Positions 11,247 through 22,664 of a stretch of 64,000 nt of DNA are shown one piece after another (the first letter of the stretch is position 1; every line of letters begins with the position of its first letter). The translations under genes and the position numbers were made by a program. The notes below the pieces were generated by a model. The model saw only the letters and a program-made list of their open reading frames with translations, made no database searches and was not told where the DNA came from. Origin of the DNA: Rhipicephalus microplus (taxonomy: Eukaryota; Arthropoda; Arachnida; Ixodida; Ixodidae). The stretch is taken from the NCBI RefSeq assembly GCF_043290135.1, contig NC_134710.1, positions 285,436,776-285,500,775 on the forward strand. Reading direction: 5' to 3'.

Positions 11247-13057
11247 ATGGATCTCGAAAAGTTAGTTGCTCTTGGTGAGAAGATGGGTCTTTCTGGCGCC
11301 GAACTACGGAAATGGGTAAGCCAGAAGGAGAAAGAGGTGGTGGAGAGAGAGAGTTTGGCAGCTGAGAGAGCCAAAGAAGAAAAGGCAGCTGAGTTGGAGA
11401 GAGAAAGGCTGGCCGCTGAAAGGGCGAAGTAAGAAAGAGAGCAAAAATGAAGTTGGAGTTGGAGAGAGAGAAGTTGGCAGCCGAAAGGGCGAGAGAAGAA
11501 AGAGAGGCAAAGGAGCGACAGCTGAAAGAAGAAAGAGAGGCAAAGGAGCGACAGCTGAAAGAAGAAAGAGAGCAGCAGTTGAAGTTGGAGCTGGAGAGAG
11601 AAAAGCTGGCCGCTGAGAGGGCAAGAGAAGAAAGAGACGCAAAGGAGCGACAGCTGAAAGAAGAAAGAGAGGAAAGGGAACGGCAGCGGCAGCACGAGAT
11701 GGAACTCGAGCGGCTCCGTTTGCCACAGCGAAGTGAAACTCCGGTCCAAGCTAGAGTTGAAAGCAGCGAACGGGAGGACCACGGCTTCCGCTTGAACCCA
11801 AGCAAGCTGCTCGTAGCATTTGATGAAAGGAAGGACGACCTTGACGCGTACCTTCACAGATTTGAGACGATTGTAAGGAGCCAGAATTGGTCGGAATATC
11901 AATGGGCAACTGCTTTGAGTACTTCCTTGAGTGGTGAAGCACTCAGTGTGTACGGTAGGCTGACGCCGACCGATGCTGCCAACTATGCAAAGGTGAAAAC
12001 TGCTTTGCTGAAGCGATTTAGATTTACTGTGGAAGGATTCCGGGACAGATTTCGGACGGGAAAGCCAGCTGATGGTGAGACGGCTACGCAGTACGCCGCC
12101 CGACTTTGCCATTATTTCGACAGATGGATAGAACTTTCAGGCACAGCGCAGGTGTACGATGAGCTTAGAGAGTTCCTAACTAGAGAACAATTTCTTACTA
12201 GTTGTCACCCAAGCCTGTCGCTGTACTTGAAAGAGAGGAAGGCTGAGTCACTTGAAGGAATGCTTGAATTGGCTGATAAATTCTTGGAAGCGCAAGGTGG
12301 AACTAATTTGGCTAAGGTGATGAAGGAGTGTCCCGAAGACTCGAAAAATTCGGCACCCGAACCAAAGAAGCGTGCACCGGAGAGTGTTCCGCGATGTTTC
12401 CTGTGTCACCGAGTGGGTCATCGCGCGAGCAACTGTCGTACTAACTTTACGAGCCCTACGGTAGTAAAATGTTTTAAGTGTGGTCAGGCTGGGCACAAAG
12501 CAGACGCATGTCGAAACGGGGCGAGTCAAACTCACCAGGCATCCTGTGTGCAAGCGGCACCGAAATCCTGTAATAATGCCATAACCGATGGATTCGTACA
12601 GTTGAAAAATTGGGAGAAAATTCTTATTGTGGGTGCTGTAATGACAAGAGAGCCCACCGGTGTTACGAAGGGAATGCCAACGCTGCCTGGAAAAGTTGCG
12701 GGCAAGAAGATTACGGTGTTAAGAGATACCGGCAGCTCCACTGTTATCGTGCGGAGAAATTTGGTATGGGAAAGTGAGTTAACAGGCAAAATGAAACAAG
12801 TTTGCCTAATTGATAGTACGGTTCGTATGCTTCCCGAAGCAGAAATTGAGGTTGAAACCCCGTATTTCAGCGGGAAGGTTACCGCTCTATGCATGACAAC
12901 CCCCCTGTACGACCTCGTCATTGGAAACATCGACGGGGCGCGAGTGCCGAACGAACCAGAACGATTGGGAGATGACCCTAAGATAGAGCCCTCGCCAACC
13001 CAACGACCGAGAGATACAGTGAAGGAGCATCCCGTGACGGATCTCACTCGAGCCTAA
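11247..13057 (+). pseudogene. LTR-A Gag-protease
   Basis: The start atggatctcg at 11247 has a good context (caccATGG). A stop (taa, 11430-11432) and a one-base frame change separate the first 62 codons from a 536-codon frame beginning at 11447. In that frame: an acidic/basic coiled coil of repeated EREKLAAERAREE-type units (about residues 1-100); a retrotransposon Gag core (about 110-270); two CCHC knuckles (CFLCHRVGHRASNC at 317, CFKCGQAGHKADAC at 342); and an aspartic-protease segment with RDTGSS near 426 and DLVIGN further on. Gag would package RNA and protease would cleave the polyprotein. The frame ends at 13057 without reaching an RT. The break lies in the repetitive coiled coil, so the downstream part could still be made if an internal ATG were used. 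Confidence 0.88.
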
Positions 13058-13780
13058 GGTGAAGCCGCGGTGCAAGATACAGTGAATGAGAAGATGATCG
13101 TGTTGAATGAGCTCACGTGCTGGGCAGCGGGACTTAAGTTGGCACGACCTCAACCAACCGGCAGTGTGAAGGTGACTGAGTCGGCCGGCCAAGCCCAATG
13201 TCGTGACCTGAACAAGCGGTTGACTGGATCGGTTGAACGTTATGACCCGTTAACGGTATCGGAAGTGACAACGATGGCTCAGACGCGCCGCCTCAGATAT
13301 CGTCGTTGGGAGGGGCTCGCCGGAACAAAACGAGCAAAAACAAAAAGAGATCGAGAAAGCACCACAAAAAAGGGCGCAAGCGCCACTGCAAATGCACCGG
13401 ATAGGTGTCGAAGTCGATTTGGAATGTGTTTGACAGTGCTATATGTTAAGTTAATGTGATTTTTTTTCCTGTGCCACAATGTATGTCGAGTGAGTCAAGA
13501 TGTTTAATACGGTGATGTGATGTATAGTATTGTATAATTGTTGTAATGAGAGAACTTTGTACATTTGTATTGTTTGGAATATGTGATGGAGTGTTGCATT
13601 CATGTACCTGTGACTATATTGGATGTGTTGTGGAAATGAATTACAATGTACAATTGTATTGAGCGATCTAAAATGAATGTGAAGTGTCATGAGCGACAGA
13701 TTGTGTTACAGTCTGTGAGAGTGTGTGGTGTCTGTTCGTGCTCGATTGTGTGGTTTTGAATATTATGAGATAATATTCTT
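13058..13780 (+). other. LTR-A interior after protease: no pol
   Basis: About 720 bp stand where several kilobases of pol would be expected. A frame at 13070-13459 ends in a basic stretch (RYRRWEG...KRAKTKRDRES) that might be a pol C-terminal remnant, but I cannot identify it. From 13450 to 13780 the sequence is T/G-rich and non-coding. Confidence 0.6.
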
Positions 13781-13794
13781 AAAGTGGGGGGCAG
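13781..13794 (+). other. Polypurine tract of LTR-A
   Basis: aaagtggggggcag directly precedes the 3' LTR, the usual site for plus-strand DNA priming. Confidence 0.7.
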
Positions 13795-14943
13795 TCTCAC
13801 AGAACAAGCGCTCAAAAAGGGCGCGCCAATACATTCCTGCGACAAAAAGCCGGAGTGACGCCGCGAGGTCAAAAGAAAAAGAGAAAAAAGAAAACAAGCT
13901 CCCCGGGCACGTTCCCTCTCCTCTCGGAAGCGTGGCTTCGCTGACGAACCTCCTTACCCCACATCGGCGGCCGAGCAAACACTAGAAATTTCTAGAAGGA
14001 AAGAGGCATGGTGGTGCCGGGTTGAGTCACCCGTCGGGGATGGCCCTCGTATCGTCTCGACCTTTCCCCAGCCTTCGCTGCGCATCGCGCCGACGAAATG
14101 ATAACTTTCTGGAATCTCGCGCGGAAGGTATTTAATCGAGCAGCCGAGATGAGAGTTCAGGAGAAGACGGAAGTTAGCGCCAGAGCGCGTGGGGATTCCA
14201 CCGTGTAGTCGGCGAAGGTTTTGTTCGTAGAGACAAGGCAGGAGAAGAAGATGATTTTCACCTGAGGGGTGACGACTCGAGCTACAGGCAAGAGTGTGTG
14301 TTTACCGCTATCGAGCGAAGACGCGTTGCAACAGCTCCGTGTGTGAAGCCGACGTGTTTCCGGCGAAGAAGTTTGAAGCTTGGAGAGTGGCCAATTGAAG
14401 ACGTGAGGTTTCCTGGAAGAGAAACTTCGGCGAAGTTTCCTGGAAGAGAAACTTCGAGGGCCGCGGAACGACAACAACGCTGGACTTTGAGTGAGTGATT
14501 CTCGAAAGAGTATCATTCAGTCTTCTGTTCCAAGAACTTTGGACTGAAAAGTTTTTCTATCTTTTTAGTCTTTAAGTGTCTTGGTTGTTCAGTGCATGCG
14601 ACTGCATTGTAGTGTGTATTGTTGTCTGTGTTCGTTGTTTCGATTGTGGCTGATTGTACTGTGTAGTACGTTGTTAGATTGGTGACATATTGTATGCAAC
14701 TATTGTGGAGTGTGCATTCTTGTGTACTGTTTTCGATCTGCCATTATTGAGAATATAATTTTGTTTGTTTATCAACTCTCGGCTCAGACTTGTTCTTTGA
14801 GTCACAGCCGGCGTCCGCTGGTGCGCCAAAAAGGACCACTTCTAAATTGTCCACGCTTTCGTGGTGCGGTTCGGGGGGCCGATATTTCGGCCCTTGGAAT
14901 TAGCCCAGCGATCGCCTCCCTAATTAACGGGACCTGTGTGACA
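13795..14943 (+). repeat. 3' LTR of LTR-A
   Basis: Same 1,149-bp length as the 5' LTR. It begins tctcacag instead of tgtcacag, so the canonical TG end is altered here. HSE-like motif at 13984-13998, TATA-like box at 14129-14135. It ends tgtgtgaca, followed by the gctat target duplication. Confidence 0.95.
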
Positions 14944-14948
14944 GCTAT

Positions 14949-15835
14949 CTCATCCATAGTGTTGTGCATGCCGATCCGAAGGAGGTCCTGGGTTTGCGTT
15001 CTCACGGGCAGCCCGAGGGCTCTCTTGACAATTTTTCTTAAGCTTGTCACACTCTGCTCTTAGACAGTTGTTCATGGCCACCGTGTAAGTAAAGTAACAC
15101 CGTACAGAGGCGTTGATGAGCCAAAGCAGGTTGTCCTGCTTGAGGCCCCAACATTTGTTTGTGACTCCTTGAAGGAGGCAAAAAGCGTTGTCGGTTTTTG
15201 CAGTGATCTTGCGCAACGCAGTGCCATTGCCGCCACGTTATCCGATATACACACCCAGGACTCTGGTGGTGTCGACCCTAGGTATTGGGTCGCCACTCCG
15301 CGTGAACAGGTGAATGTCACTTTCAGAGACCGGCGTCCAACCCTTGGGTCTTCCCCCTTTTTTTCTTTTCATTAAAGCAGGAGTTCGGACTTAGTCGTGG
15401 AGTATCTGAGTCCGGTAAGTAGGAGGTACTGTTCCGCCGGTGCACCAGATTGTGATGTCGTCGGCCTGGATGGTGTGGTTGACCACTTGACTTGGGGCAG
15501 TTTCTTCGAAAGGCCGACCATGCAGATGTTGAATAGAGTAGGCGAAATGACCGAGCCTTGCGGTACACCCCGTGGGCCCAGTAGCACCTCGTCAGAGACA
15601 TAGTCACCCATCCGCAGTTTCGCTTTCCTCCCGGTCAAGAACGAACGGACGTAGTTATATAGTTTGGGGCCTAGGTCGAGGTCCGCGACAGAAGCCAGGA
15701 TGTATGAGTGGAGAGCATTGTCAAACGCCATCTCGAGGTCGAGTCCAAGCAAGGCCCTGGTGTCCCTAGTACGAACGTCAATTATTTGATGATTGATCAT
15801 CTTCGTGGCGTCCTGCGTTGACAAACCGGCCATTA
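14949..15835 (-). pseudogene. LINE1 reverse transcriptase, partial
   Basis: Minus-strand frames carry LGLDLEMAFDN (motif A), RGVPQGSVISPTLFN (motif B) and, after a frame change, QADDITIW in place of YADD (motif C, tyrosine lost). Connection-region sequence continues down to NTMDEIA at the LTR-A duplication. The RT fingers before GLSTQDA and the whole endonuclease are missing: at about 15835 the sequence passes directly into the ORF1 RS-rich tail. Confidence 0.82.
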
Positions 15836-17012
15836 CTAGAACCGGACCCAGTCGTGGAGGCAGAACGGCTCCTGGAACGGCTCCCAGAATGGCTACTGGA
15901 TCCAGATCTGCCCCTGGACCTGGATCTGCTTCTGGACCTGGAACGACGTCCGGAAAGTCCGGAGGTAACTGACGAAGAGGTGCTCCTGGAGCTGGAGCAT
16001 CCGCAGGCTCCGTGGTGACCAGCTTGGGCCGAGAAGTGGCGGTTGTCCTTAGCGAAAACAGGAGACTTGCTTCTATTTCCACGGGATTGCTCTGCGCGTC
16101 TGCATCTCACAGGGTACGGAATCTGGTACCTATACTTGCACTCCTTGGTACCGGTACAATGCCAGCCACAACACAGTTTGCACTTGGGGTCGCACGTGTG
16201 GTTCTTATCCAGATTGGTGACGCAGCATCCCCTGCACACGATGTTGTCTGGACTGGGGCAGAGGTCTGCTCGATGTCAAAGACAGCCACAGGCGTAGCAC
16301 ACCACTGCTTGTTTTCTAAACAAGGTACACCGGATGAGAGTACCACCATACAAGACGTAGTTTGGCATCCTGTAGCCGTCGGAAACCACAGCCATGGTGC
16401 TCGTGTTCTCGAGTGGTTTGGCCACCAGGCCCAGCGGGTTCTTTGAGTTTGCTATCTTGCGGTTGAGCTCTGCCGGACCTTCACTCGGTGCAATGCCACG
16501 AATGACGCCGTTTCTCGTAGAATCGGGAGCCGCTTCGCAGGCGTTGACATTGTGCTGCTGGCCCCTAACAACAATGCATTCCACCTTCGCATAACGAATT
16601 GCGTTCTCCCTGCAGGGCGTACTGTCGACAGTGATGTCTTGTAGAAAATTCGGGCATATAGTGTCCACGTCGCGCGACACCGAGTCGATGCCGACTATTT
16701 TCCATATGGCCTCGGCCACAATGGTCAGGCTTACCTTGCTGATGTTAAGACCTCTCATCGGCCTGACGATATCTTCGCTTCGTCTTTGGGCAGTGGAGGT
16801 ATCCTTCCGCCACAAAAAATCCGGGATTTAGCTCTCCCGCAGTCTCGAGGATTCTGGGCAGCCACATCGTCGTTCGTGTGAACAGCGGTGGAAACAGCTG
16901 TATCTTGCTTGACGGACGCCGGCTTGTCTCGGGAGCACCTGGCAGCAAATGTTTTTCATCCTGAATTCTCGGCGAACTCTTCGGGAGTCAGAAGCTCTCA
17001 ATTCACTTCCAT
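15836..17012 (-). pseudogene. LINE1 ORF1 (Gag-like)
   Basis: Minus-strand pieces in shifting frames: an N-terminal region (LFTRTTMWLPRILETAGE, about 16880), a conserved core (GLNISKVSLTIVAEAI; GPAELNRKIANSKNPLG; 16740-16400), VVCYACGCL, then zinc-knuckle cysteines (CRGC...HTCDPKCKLCCG, 16239-16150) and an RS-repeat tail (16020-15850). ORF1 proteins of this type coat the LINE RNA. The first ATG (17012-17010) is followed by a stop after four codons, and at least two frameshifts follow. Confidence 0.75.
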
Positions 17013-17120
17013 CACTGTACAGTCTCGATTTCCGCACAAGATAGAAAAGAGGCGGACGCCGCAGCAGCAGCACCGCGCCACGTCAGCTCAAACACAGCCA
17101 ACAATTGCTTCGAGGTGGCG

Positions 17121-19277
17121 GGGGCCGAACAAAAAAGTGCGATAATTTCGCGAAAAGTCCACTAACCTCCAAAATCTGGGTATAGGCGTGATTGCTACAC
17201 CTTTACGAGTTCGTTGGTGCTAAAAGCATCGAACAGGGCACAAATGAAACGACCGAAATTATTTACGTAAGCGGGAGCCCGTCCTAACACATCCGCAGCC
17301 AAGCGACGCTCCCGCGCATCTCCCACCACGTGACATGGTGTATATAATTTAACACAACAAGCGTAGTTTATGTAGTTTGTTGATTGAACAGATGAATAAA
17401 GCTTGAGATAAATAATGGGACGCAATAAGGAAATGTGCGCGTCTTTCATTTTTCTCTGTGAATTGCAATGAGATGCGGAGCAAATGTGCCAGCGTTTCGC
17501 ATGCGTTCGTGTCCCCGTGGTCAGCGCATCGAGCAGACGACAGTCGTGGAACGCTACGCGTTCGCGCACTCATAGTGCTTATTTATTCTACCGCGTCTAA
17601 GCCAGCGTTTCCAAACCATCCTGTAGAAACAGGCAGTGCACCTCAAAGCAGTGCCTTAACAAAATAAATAAATAACGCCGCTCGCGTGCACGGAGGTTGG
17701 GCTTGTTCGGGCACGCAATGCGCACGTGATCTCTTGGGTCTGATACCGGAGAGGGTAGGAAATAGATTTGACTTGCGATGGCTACGCGGAGGAGCGGCAA
17801 GGATTTTGAGCTGGCCTCCTCTCATCTCCGTTTCGCACCGCTTGAAAAAACAGTTGTCTCAGTTCGTAATTAACCAATTAAAAAATTCTTAAGGCAAAAT
17901 GTTCCTCATCGGACACCCAACAACTTCCAAGTTTAACTAAAATTTGGTATGGGGCCTGGTGCGTGGCCATTTAAAGAACGGAGGTATTTCGGTCAACCTG
18001 AAAAGGGACCTGGTGGAGCAGTTACCTGCATTTGTGACAAAAATGGACTAGTGTTAACGCCTCTGACTCTCGGTGGAGTTCCACACGCTACAGTGAATCC
18101 ACTGTCTCTCTCTAGGTTTTTTTTCGTTTCCTTATTTTCCCTCAGCACTCTTCCTCATCTTTGCATTCCCCTTCCTTAATCCCCTAGTGTAGGGTAGTAG
18201 TCTTCCGGCTTAACCTCCGTGCCTTCTCCCTTTCTGTTTCCTTCTTTCCTGACAAAGATGCATCGACCAGCTACTTACAGCTTCTTCCTCTTTACCAGTT
18301 TTAGACATCGCTTCTGTATCAATGCAGATACCAGTTGCCTTCATAGAAGCTTCCACTACACGTAACTTAAACGTCAGAGAGGACTGCGTTCAACGTCTTC
18401 AGTAGCGAATGGGAAGTATAGCGTTTATTGTGCCACCGTCCTCAGTTCCCATCATAAAGACGAGCACCGTCCAACGAATCGCTACAAGTTGACGATCAGC
18501 AGTTGTCCGCGCAGATGCTGCTCGGGCGCCATCCTCATAGTACATTTCATCGGGCAAGAAGGTAGTCAAGGTACTTTTTTAGCTTCTTAAGGCTGACTAG
18601 TCTTTTTGAACACCTTTGAGTGGTACAGCCCACGCTCGACCGTATAACCACAACGCATCGTGCCTACCCTCAACCCTTGCTTTCCAATTGATGCTCCCCT
18701 CGTCACCCAGCGGACTGCACCCAAGCCGACAATCGTCTGGTTCCTGCCTTTCCTTTTCTCTTGCTCTTCGATTTGCTGGCTTCACTGTATTCACTTATTT
18801 TATCCTGTTTTTTTTTCTTTCGGAGGTCAATACGAGCCCTACCACATGCATACGGTGGACGAAGACTGCACTCAATATCGTAAACTTCATCCTTATAGAT
18901 AGCATTGTCCGAGGTAATAATCTGAAGCTGCAACCTCATAGTATTACATGGTTCAATGTATCGACAGATTTTTTTTCATTCTTTTTTATTTCGCGTGCCC
19001 TCGTTCTCGACCAACATCGCTTTTATGTATACACCGTGAAAGCATACTACCTCTTTAAAGGTTATCCGTGCGAAAAAGTTAGATTGAAGCCCAGACATCA
19101 CGGGGATATGTTTTGATGCCATACCACTGCTTTCACCAGATTGGCACATTCCAAGGCATTGCTGAAGTATTGAAGAACTTTTTTTTCTTTTTACCTAATC
19201 TATTTCCGTACACTGTCCTGTTTCATTCTCTTTAACAAATGCATGAAGGCAGCGACGACGTTATATAGGTTGCATTG
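17121..19277. other. Unassigned sequence with a LINE-tail fragment
   Basis: No recognisable gene. The stretch 18090-18250 (pyrimidine-rich, with cccctagtgtagggtagt and cttaacctcc) resembles the reverse complement of the LINE2 3' UTR at 23352-23470, so it is probably a plus-strand LINE 3'-end remnant. The frame 18616-19116 has no domain I recognise. Confidence 0.4.
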
Positions 19278-19353
19278 AAAGAAAGAAAGAAAAAAGAAAG
19301 AAAGACAGAAAAAAAGAAAGAAAGTAAGAAAGGAAAAAAAGAAAGAAAGGAAG
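19278..19353. repeat. (GAAA)n microsatellite
   Basis: Imperfect GAAA/AAAG run of about 75 bp. Confidence 0.9.
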
Positions 19354-19903
19354 AACTCAATACGACAGCGTTGGTTATATTCGTCCCACAAAATCACCGC
19401 ATTCCCTGGTAATTTGCCGACAGCGTGCCACATGCTTCCGGCTTTGTTTTTCTTATTTTCTTCTTGGAGGTATAAACCCTCGCGAACACCGAACAAAAAG
19501 TCAGAAAAAAAAAAAACGTTGCTCTAGCATCCTTCGTGCATTCCTGCATACGTATGCTCCGGTGTTGTATCTGTCCATCGCTACGTTGTCGACCTCGAAA
19601 ATGCATCAACGCCTCCCACGTTACGGTTTCCATCGGCACCGAGTACGTACGCGGCCGCCTTCTCCGAAGGCTCTCGACTTTCGAAGGCCCTGAAGCCGGG
19701 GCTCTTGTGAGGAGAATAAAGAAATAGGCATGCGATGTGGTCACGTGTCTTCTAGTTGCACAAACTTTAACGGCACTAGAAAACTAACGTCGTGTTAATG
19801 ATGCATCCTAGTTCCCTATTTTTCTCGAGTCACTCGTCTAACTAACACATGGTGGCGGGGGCGACGGCAGCGGAAACAGACAGGATGACGATTTCCACAT
19901 TAT

Positions 19904-20339
19904 AGTTTCCTAAAATAAACTAGAGGGGACTCGGTCGCTGCAATCGTTCAGCGACCATGGTAATGATGGGTAGTACACACAATTGCCTAGTCTTCGTACT
20001 TGCAGGCAGTGAATCGTACTTGCGACTTCATTTACTGCCGTGTTTCGGTTTCGCTTTGAAAGAAAGATTCAGCCCCTTTGAACTTCGTGACCCGATTAGG
20101 AAAGGTAAGTCTAATAGAATAAGGTGGTGAAGCGCAATCGCTGAACATTTGCTGATTTTTGTTTCGTAAGGAAACAGCTCTAAGCCACAGGAACACACAC
20201 GGAGCCGAAAGCAGTCCAGAAGTACGAAGATTAGACAAATGTGTGTTCTACCCATCATTCCCATGCTCGCTGAAGCGCTGTGCGTTGCAGCACCATAGAC
20301 AATAGCGCCAGAGTTCCCTCTAGTGTATTTTAGGAAACT
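19904..20339. mobile_element. Foldback/MITE-like element with >100-bp inverted ends
   Basis: The left end agtttcctaaaataaactag (19904) matches the complement of the right end ...ctagtgtattttaggaaact (20339). The arms continue inward as cagcgaccatggtaatgatggg against cagcgagcatgggaatgatggg, then ctagtcttcgtactt against ctaatcttcgtactt. The right arm has about 30 extra bases. There is no coding capacity and I see no clear target duplication. The ends resemble, from memory, a repeat common in tick transcripts. Confidence 0.7.
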
Positions 20340-20497
20340 CTGAGATTCCGACATGCTTGATGATTACATGATTGTGCTTCATCGTGTCTGAAACCATGAA
20401 AATTGTCGCGAACTTCAAGTTGCGGAAAGCTTAGTTCTCGCGAGAAGCCGGGGAAGGAGGGGGGGTTATAGATTCAAATACGCGTGCATGTATGAGC

Positions 20498-20904
20498 TGT
20501 TATATGACTGGCAATGCATGGACTCCGCCTGCAAGGGACGATCATCGGCGAGCTCTCCAAACGCGGTTCACGTCTTGCCGGAACGCGAGAGGTGTCCGTG
20601 TGTGCCACATGAAACACGCATCGGCGTCGCTCAGACGCGCCGCGGCGTCGGACAAGGAGAGCGTGCACGTACCGGGGGTTATATAAAGAGCGTCGCGTGT
20701 GCGCTGCACGCTCTCTCTCTGGCCTTCGCTGGCCCTCTCGTGTTTCATGTAAAGGCATGTCTGCTCGCCTAGTTTGCCGAGTTCTGTAAATATCATCTTA
20801 TTATGTAAATAAGTCGTCAGTCATTTGTGTGAGCAAGAAGCCTCTCAAGAGTTCTTCCCCGGCGCCTGGGCTTGCCACTTGTGCCCCGCTCTTCGGTCAC
20901 ATCA
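20498..20904 (+). repeat. 5' LTR of LTR-B
   Basis: 407 bp with a TATA box (tatataa, 20680-20686). In the 3' LTR the corresponding bases read ttatttaag, so the TATA box is lost or changed there. Confidence 0.88.
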
Positions 20905-20910
20905 ACTCGT

Positions 20911-20928
20911 TGGCAGTGGCGTGATACG
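20911..20928 (+). other. Primer-binding site of LTR-B
   Basis: tggcagtggcgtgatacg begins 6 bases after the 5' LTR; the leading TGG is typical. Confidence 0.5.
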
Positions 20929-21122
20929 GTTGGATTCGGTGGTGTTCTTTCCTGGTACCGATGCTAGCAAGTGCTTGCTTTCCGTAGAGATTCTACCAGG
21001 TGTTTTGGATGGATAGTGAAGTTTATCTAAAGAGTAGCATTGGTCGCCGCTTCGTTAAGGCTATTGTTTTTCAGAGGTACCTTCACAGCAGCTTGAGCAA
21101 TGGAAGTCTGTACTCGGTGACG

Positions 21123-22640
21123 ATGGATTTGAACAGGTTAAGAAAGCCGGATCAAGTATTTATGTGCGGAGAGCTGAGGATTTATACGTTGATGATACAT
21201 AGAAAGCCACATTTTATACAGGCGATCAAAGACTCCAGAGTGGAAGAGGAGAGGTCTTGTGATTGTTCGAAACTCATGCAGGCCATGCGTAAGGAAGCTG
21301 AAGAACGAGAACTGCTTGCTTTAGAGAGAGAGAGAAAGAAACCACCAGGCGTAAAGAGGAAGCTGCAGCTTATGAAACGAAAATGGAACGATTGAGGCTT
21401 GAGCTTCAGATTGTCCTGGCGAAACCTGCCGGTGGTCAAGGCACAGTAAATGCAGAGTTTTATGATAGACCTGGCACGGGCAACATTGAGCGTGAGGTTG
21501 AGCTAGCTGGTAAGTAGGGCGTCCGTCACTGGTCGGAAATAACAGCGGTCCTATGCATGGCAGAATGTCAGGATGACTCGCTCGTAAAGAAAGGCTTTTC
21601 CCGGCTTAGGGCAGATGCGCTATCAACTGAGCTGAAAGAGTGTGCAGACGCACTCGTCAAACCAGAAAGCACAAACCGGAGGTGCTATGGTCAGTAGATA
21701 GCGACGTGGATAGACAGGATCACCAAGCTAGCAGTTTGAGTTGTGTAGCATACAATGCAAAAACTGGAGGAAAAAACAAAGGAAGTAACTGATTTCCAGT
21801 GCAATGCTTCTTCGGCGGGGAGAATGCTGAGGTATTTTCTGTGGCTTCTGCGGTTACAGAGAGCACTTTCTCAAGAATAACTGGTCTGCCAGACTTTCAG
21901 CCAGATGAAGGTGTTAGAATGCAGGTGGGGGTTGTTGAGGCGCTCCTTTCTCCGTGCGCACGGAGACAAATCTTGTGGTTAAACTCTCGTATTTGCTGAT
22001 ATGGAGAGAAATTCCGGGAAGCGTCCCGGCAGAGTACATCGAATTTTCAGGCATGCGTCTAAACGAACGCGCTTCAAAGAGGCTTTCTGTGCAGGGTAGG
22101 TTGAGCGCGTGAAAACGTTGGTTTGGAACGCTATCACGTAAGCGGCAAGTTCACTTGGTCACCACCATAGTGTAGGCTTCGGTGTGCAAAACGTTAAGCA
22201 GGGAGCCCAGAAGTAAGTTCAAACCTGGTGATCTTCGGGAAAGCAATAGCCTCTCGGGGTCCATTTTGGGTTTGAATGCACCGCTTTCTGCTTAAGCCAT
22301 GTAAAGTACAGCTATGCCTACTTACTGGCCCCACAGCTCAGCAAAGAGGGCACGATGAACCAGACTGTGGACTGCGGATTTTCTGCGGGGTTTCGTGCCA
22401 TGGTCGAGAAGGGAACAGCCAGTTAGCGGTGACCGTGCCGTGGCAGCTGTGGAGCTGCATGTTAGAACCCAGCAGTTGCTGGTAAGCTGTGGATTGTGGC
22501 TACGCCGAAATGCGCTTGTTGTGCAACCTGCTTTGTGCGGCATGTGTATCAGTCGACAATCGTTGCGATGCGTACGGACAATCGCAACGATCCCCGTACA
22601 AGGGCCACTTCAGGGAGCACAGGTACTGCAGCCCTTACGT
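21123..22640 (+). pseudogene. LTR-B Gag remnant
   Basis: The ATG at 21123 opens MDLNRLRKPDQVF...HRKPHFIQAIKDS...EEE, resembling the N-terminus of tick retrotransposon Gag proteins, then a short basic/acidic helix (EAEERELLALERERKK) up to a stop at 21395. Beyond that, scattered fragments in several frames (for example 21799-21999, 22276-22485) show no conserved motif. No knuckles, protease or RT could be found. Confidence 0.6.
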
Positions 22641-22664
22641 CACCTCTTCGGGCGGAAGACGGGC

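Larger units (their letters stand above)
9895..14943 (+). mobile_element. LTR-A: complete non-autonomous Ty3/gypsy-like element
   Basis: Two 1,149-bp LTRs (9895-11043 and 13795-14943) flank a 2,751-bp interior. A 5-bp target duplication, gctat, lies at 9890-9894 and 14944-14948, and a primer-binding site and polypurine tract are in place. The interior encodes only a coiled-coil Gag with zinc knuckles and an aspartic-protease segment; RT, RNase H and integrase are absent. It is inserted into LINE1 in the opposite orientation. With no polymerase it could move only by using enzymes of a related element. Confidence 0.93.
8057..17120 (-). mobile_element. LINE1: old RNase-H-bearing LINE, interrupted
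   Basis: Reading leftwards: 5' UTR (about 17120-17013), Gag-like ORF1 with zinc knuckles and an RS-rich tail (17012-15836), a partial reverse transcriptase (15835-14949), RNase H (9889-9330), a Cys-containing C-terminus (8557-8201), then a 3' UTR ending in an aataaag motif and a (TCAC)n tail. Gag-like ORF1 plus RNase H places it in the I/R1 group of LINEs. The endonuclease and N-terminal RT are missing. LTR-A (9895-14943) and a probable solo LTR (8562-9141) are inserted in it. The 5' limit is approximate. Frameshifts and stops make it non-functional. Confidence 0.85.

Noticed and set aside
11164..12112. Minus-strand Ser/Leu/Phe-rich frames
   Set aside because: Antisense of the repetitive coiled-coil part of LTR-A gag.
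15818..16018. Glu/Leu-rich plus-strand frame (MTNRPLLEPD...)
   Set aside because: Antisense of the LINE1 ORF1 RS-repeat, not an independent protein.
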